Program-made: the position numbers and the translations under genes | Source of the DNA: Neptuniibacter sp. | Lineage (GTDB): Bacteria > Pseudomonadota > Gammaproteobacteria > Pseudomonadales > Balneatricaceae | Assembly: GCA_024686055.1 (NCBI GenBank) | Contig: JAIBDV010000029.1 | Location: forward strand, 1-13,609 | Reading direction: 5' to 3' | Length of the DNA stretch: 13,609 nucleotides | Shown here: one piece after another, positions 12,804 through 13,609 of the stretch | Layout of the letters: each line of letters opens with the position of its first letter | How positions within the stretch are numbered: position 1 is the first letter of the stretch | Notes under the pieces: model-generated | Databases searched by the model: none | Told to the model about the DNA's origin: nothing | What the model saw: only the letters and a program-made list of their open reading frames with translations

Positions 12804-13298
12804 ATGAGCGCTGTCACCCTTCGCCCTGCCACTATCAACGATGCCGCATTGATCCTGCGCTTTATTACTGAACTGGCTGTTTATGAGAAAGCCGAACACT
12901 GCGTACTGGCCAGTGAAGCCGATATTCAGCGCAGCCTGTTCAGTGCCGACAGCAATGCCCATGCATTAATCTGCCTGCAGGGCGATACGCCCATTGGCTA
13001 CGCTGTTTATTTCTACAACTATTCCACCTGGCTGGGTAAACGCGGCCTCTACCTGGAAGACCTCTACATCACCCCGGAAAGCCGGGGTATCGGTGCTGGA
13101 AAACAGGTGCTGCAACACCTCGCCCGTACCGCCGTCGCCGAAGGCTGCGGCCGGTTCGAGTGGTCGGTGCTGGACTGGAACACCCCGGCGATCGAGTTTT
13201 ACGAGTCCATCGGCGCACGGCCACAGAATGAATGGATTGGTTACAGAATGGATGGCGAGCGCCTGCAGGCCTTTGCTGAACAGGTAACCGACAGCTGA
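12804..13298 (+). CDS. GNAT-family N-acetyltransferase, SSAT-like
   Basis: This 164-residue acetyltransferase transfers acetyl from acetyl-CoA to an amine, in the cytoplasm. The sequence resembles the spermidine/spermine or thialysine N-acetyltransferase (SSAT1/SSAT2) branch: N-terminus LRPATINDAALILRFITELA with YEKAEHCV, the central PIGYAVYFYNYSTWLGKRGL and the adjoining LYLEDLYITPESRGIGAG. That stretch carries the acetyl-CoA pyrophosphate-binding motif (R-G-I-G-A-G). The C-terminal motif is WNTPAIEFYESIGA. It is full length for the family. The start at 12804 has GGAG 7 bases upstream. The substrate may be a polyamine, thialysine or another small amine; this cannot be decided here. It stands alone, downstream of the MDR/LysR scar, with a possible weak hairpin after it. 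Confidence 0.87.
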   Translation: MSAVTLRPATINDAALILRFITELAVYEKAEHCVLASEADIQRSLFSADSNAHALICLQGDTPIGYAVYFYNYSTWLGKRGLYLEDLYITPESRGIGAGKQVLQHLARTAVAEGCGRFEWSVLDWNTPAIEFYESIGARPQNEWIGYRMDGERLQAFAEQVTDS

Positions 13299-13609
13299 AA
13301 CTCTGGCGGGGCATCAGCTGGTGATCGCCAGAACAGGCACACCACTCAGTGGGACAGCGGCCCTCGGCTGGACGCTTTTGCCCTACTCAACACCCCACTG
13401 CTCCGGCTAACCAGGTGTGCTACCGTTGGTAGCCTGTTTAAGCTTGGCTATGGGCGAGTAATGAGCCTGATAATATTGACAGCACACCACCATCATTACT
13501 TTTATATTTAATTAAAACATTGATACTACCTGAAACCAGCCCCATCTAGTGCTATAGACAGGAATACATAAAAGCAGATCAAACTAACTGATAATAACGT
13601 TAGTAAATA
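13299..13609. other. Non-coding 3' end of window
   Basis: These 311 bases contain no credible gene. The first half is GC-moderate with two short hairpins; from about 13470 the sequence becomes AT-rich. A consensus TTGACA at 13476-13481 is followed at a long 20-base spacing by TTATAT, which may be a poor promoter for a gene beyond the window. The short inverted repeat ACTAAC/GTTAGT (13583-13604) lies at the edge. Confidence 0.4.
13419..13439 (+). terminator. Possible weak terminator after the GNAT gene
   Basis: GCTACC (13419-13424) and GGTAGC (13428-13433) form a perfect 6-base stem with a 3-base loop, followed by CTGTTT. It lies about 120 bases beyond the GNAT stop. Another short dyad, CTGGCG/CGCCAG, lies nearer (13303-13331) without a T-run. 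Confidence 0.3.

Overview
The window looks like chromosomal DNA of a Gammaproteobacterium, probably marine and related to the Oceanospirillales/Alteromonadales. This rests on the protein families present, the moderate GC content with AT-rich intergenic gaps, and a NosR gene that implies capacity for N2O respiration. The taxonomic placement is inference. No rRNA, tRNA, CRISPR array, phage genes or intact transposon were found. Most of the window is a series of small regulator-plus-target modules, many divergently arranged.

Layout. Positions 1-1679 (minus) hold the N-terminal three quarters of nosR, cut by the window edge; the rest of a nos cluster would be expected further left. Next comes a 406-base gap with two inverted repeats. 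Positions 2086-4170 hold a divergent pair: a zinc-less MDR (quinone-oxidoreductase-like) enzyme and a LysR-type regulator. A convergent AT-rich gap follows, with a nested inverted repeat that resembles a MITE, and then a small SEC-C metal-binding protein (4324-4656, minus). Positions 4887-7694 hold a second divergent pair: an exported alpha/beta hydrolase and a membrane-anchored CadC/ToxR-like regulator. Their shared gap carries five CAAATC repeats spaced by whole helical turns. Positions 7681-10277 hold a third divergent pair: a LysR regulator and mmsA (CoA-acylating methylmalonate-semialdehyde dehydrogenase). Two near-identical palindromic operators lie between them, one next to each gene, and mmsA ends at a good intrinsic terminator. 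Positions 10337-11716 (minus) appear to form a two-gene unit: an exported PEBP/YbhB-like protein followed by an AraC-type regulator. Positions 11889-12272 hold an unrecognised 127-residue protein. Positions 12421-12660 hold two gene fragments, the C-terminal end of an MDR enzyme (minus) and part of a LysR effector domain (plus). They look like the scar of a deleted divergent MDR/LysR pair. Positions 12804-13298 hold a GNAT acetyltransferase of the SSAT type. The last 311 bases are non-coding and become AT-rich.

How the genes work together. The repeated theme is local control of a single metabolic or envelope protein by an adjacent one-component regulator. The best-supported cases are LysR/mmsA (branched-chain amino acid or inositol-type catabolism) and the CadC-like regulator with its exported hydrolase. 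No wholly new multi-gene system is evident. The most distinctive signals are the helically phased CAAATC array, the twin operators at mmsA, the fused MDR/LysR remnant and the MITE-like element.
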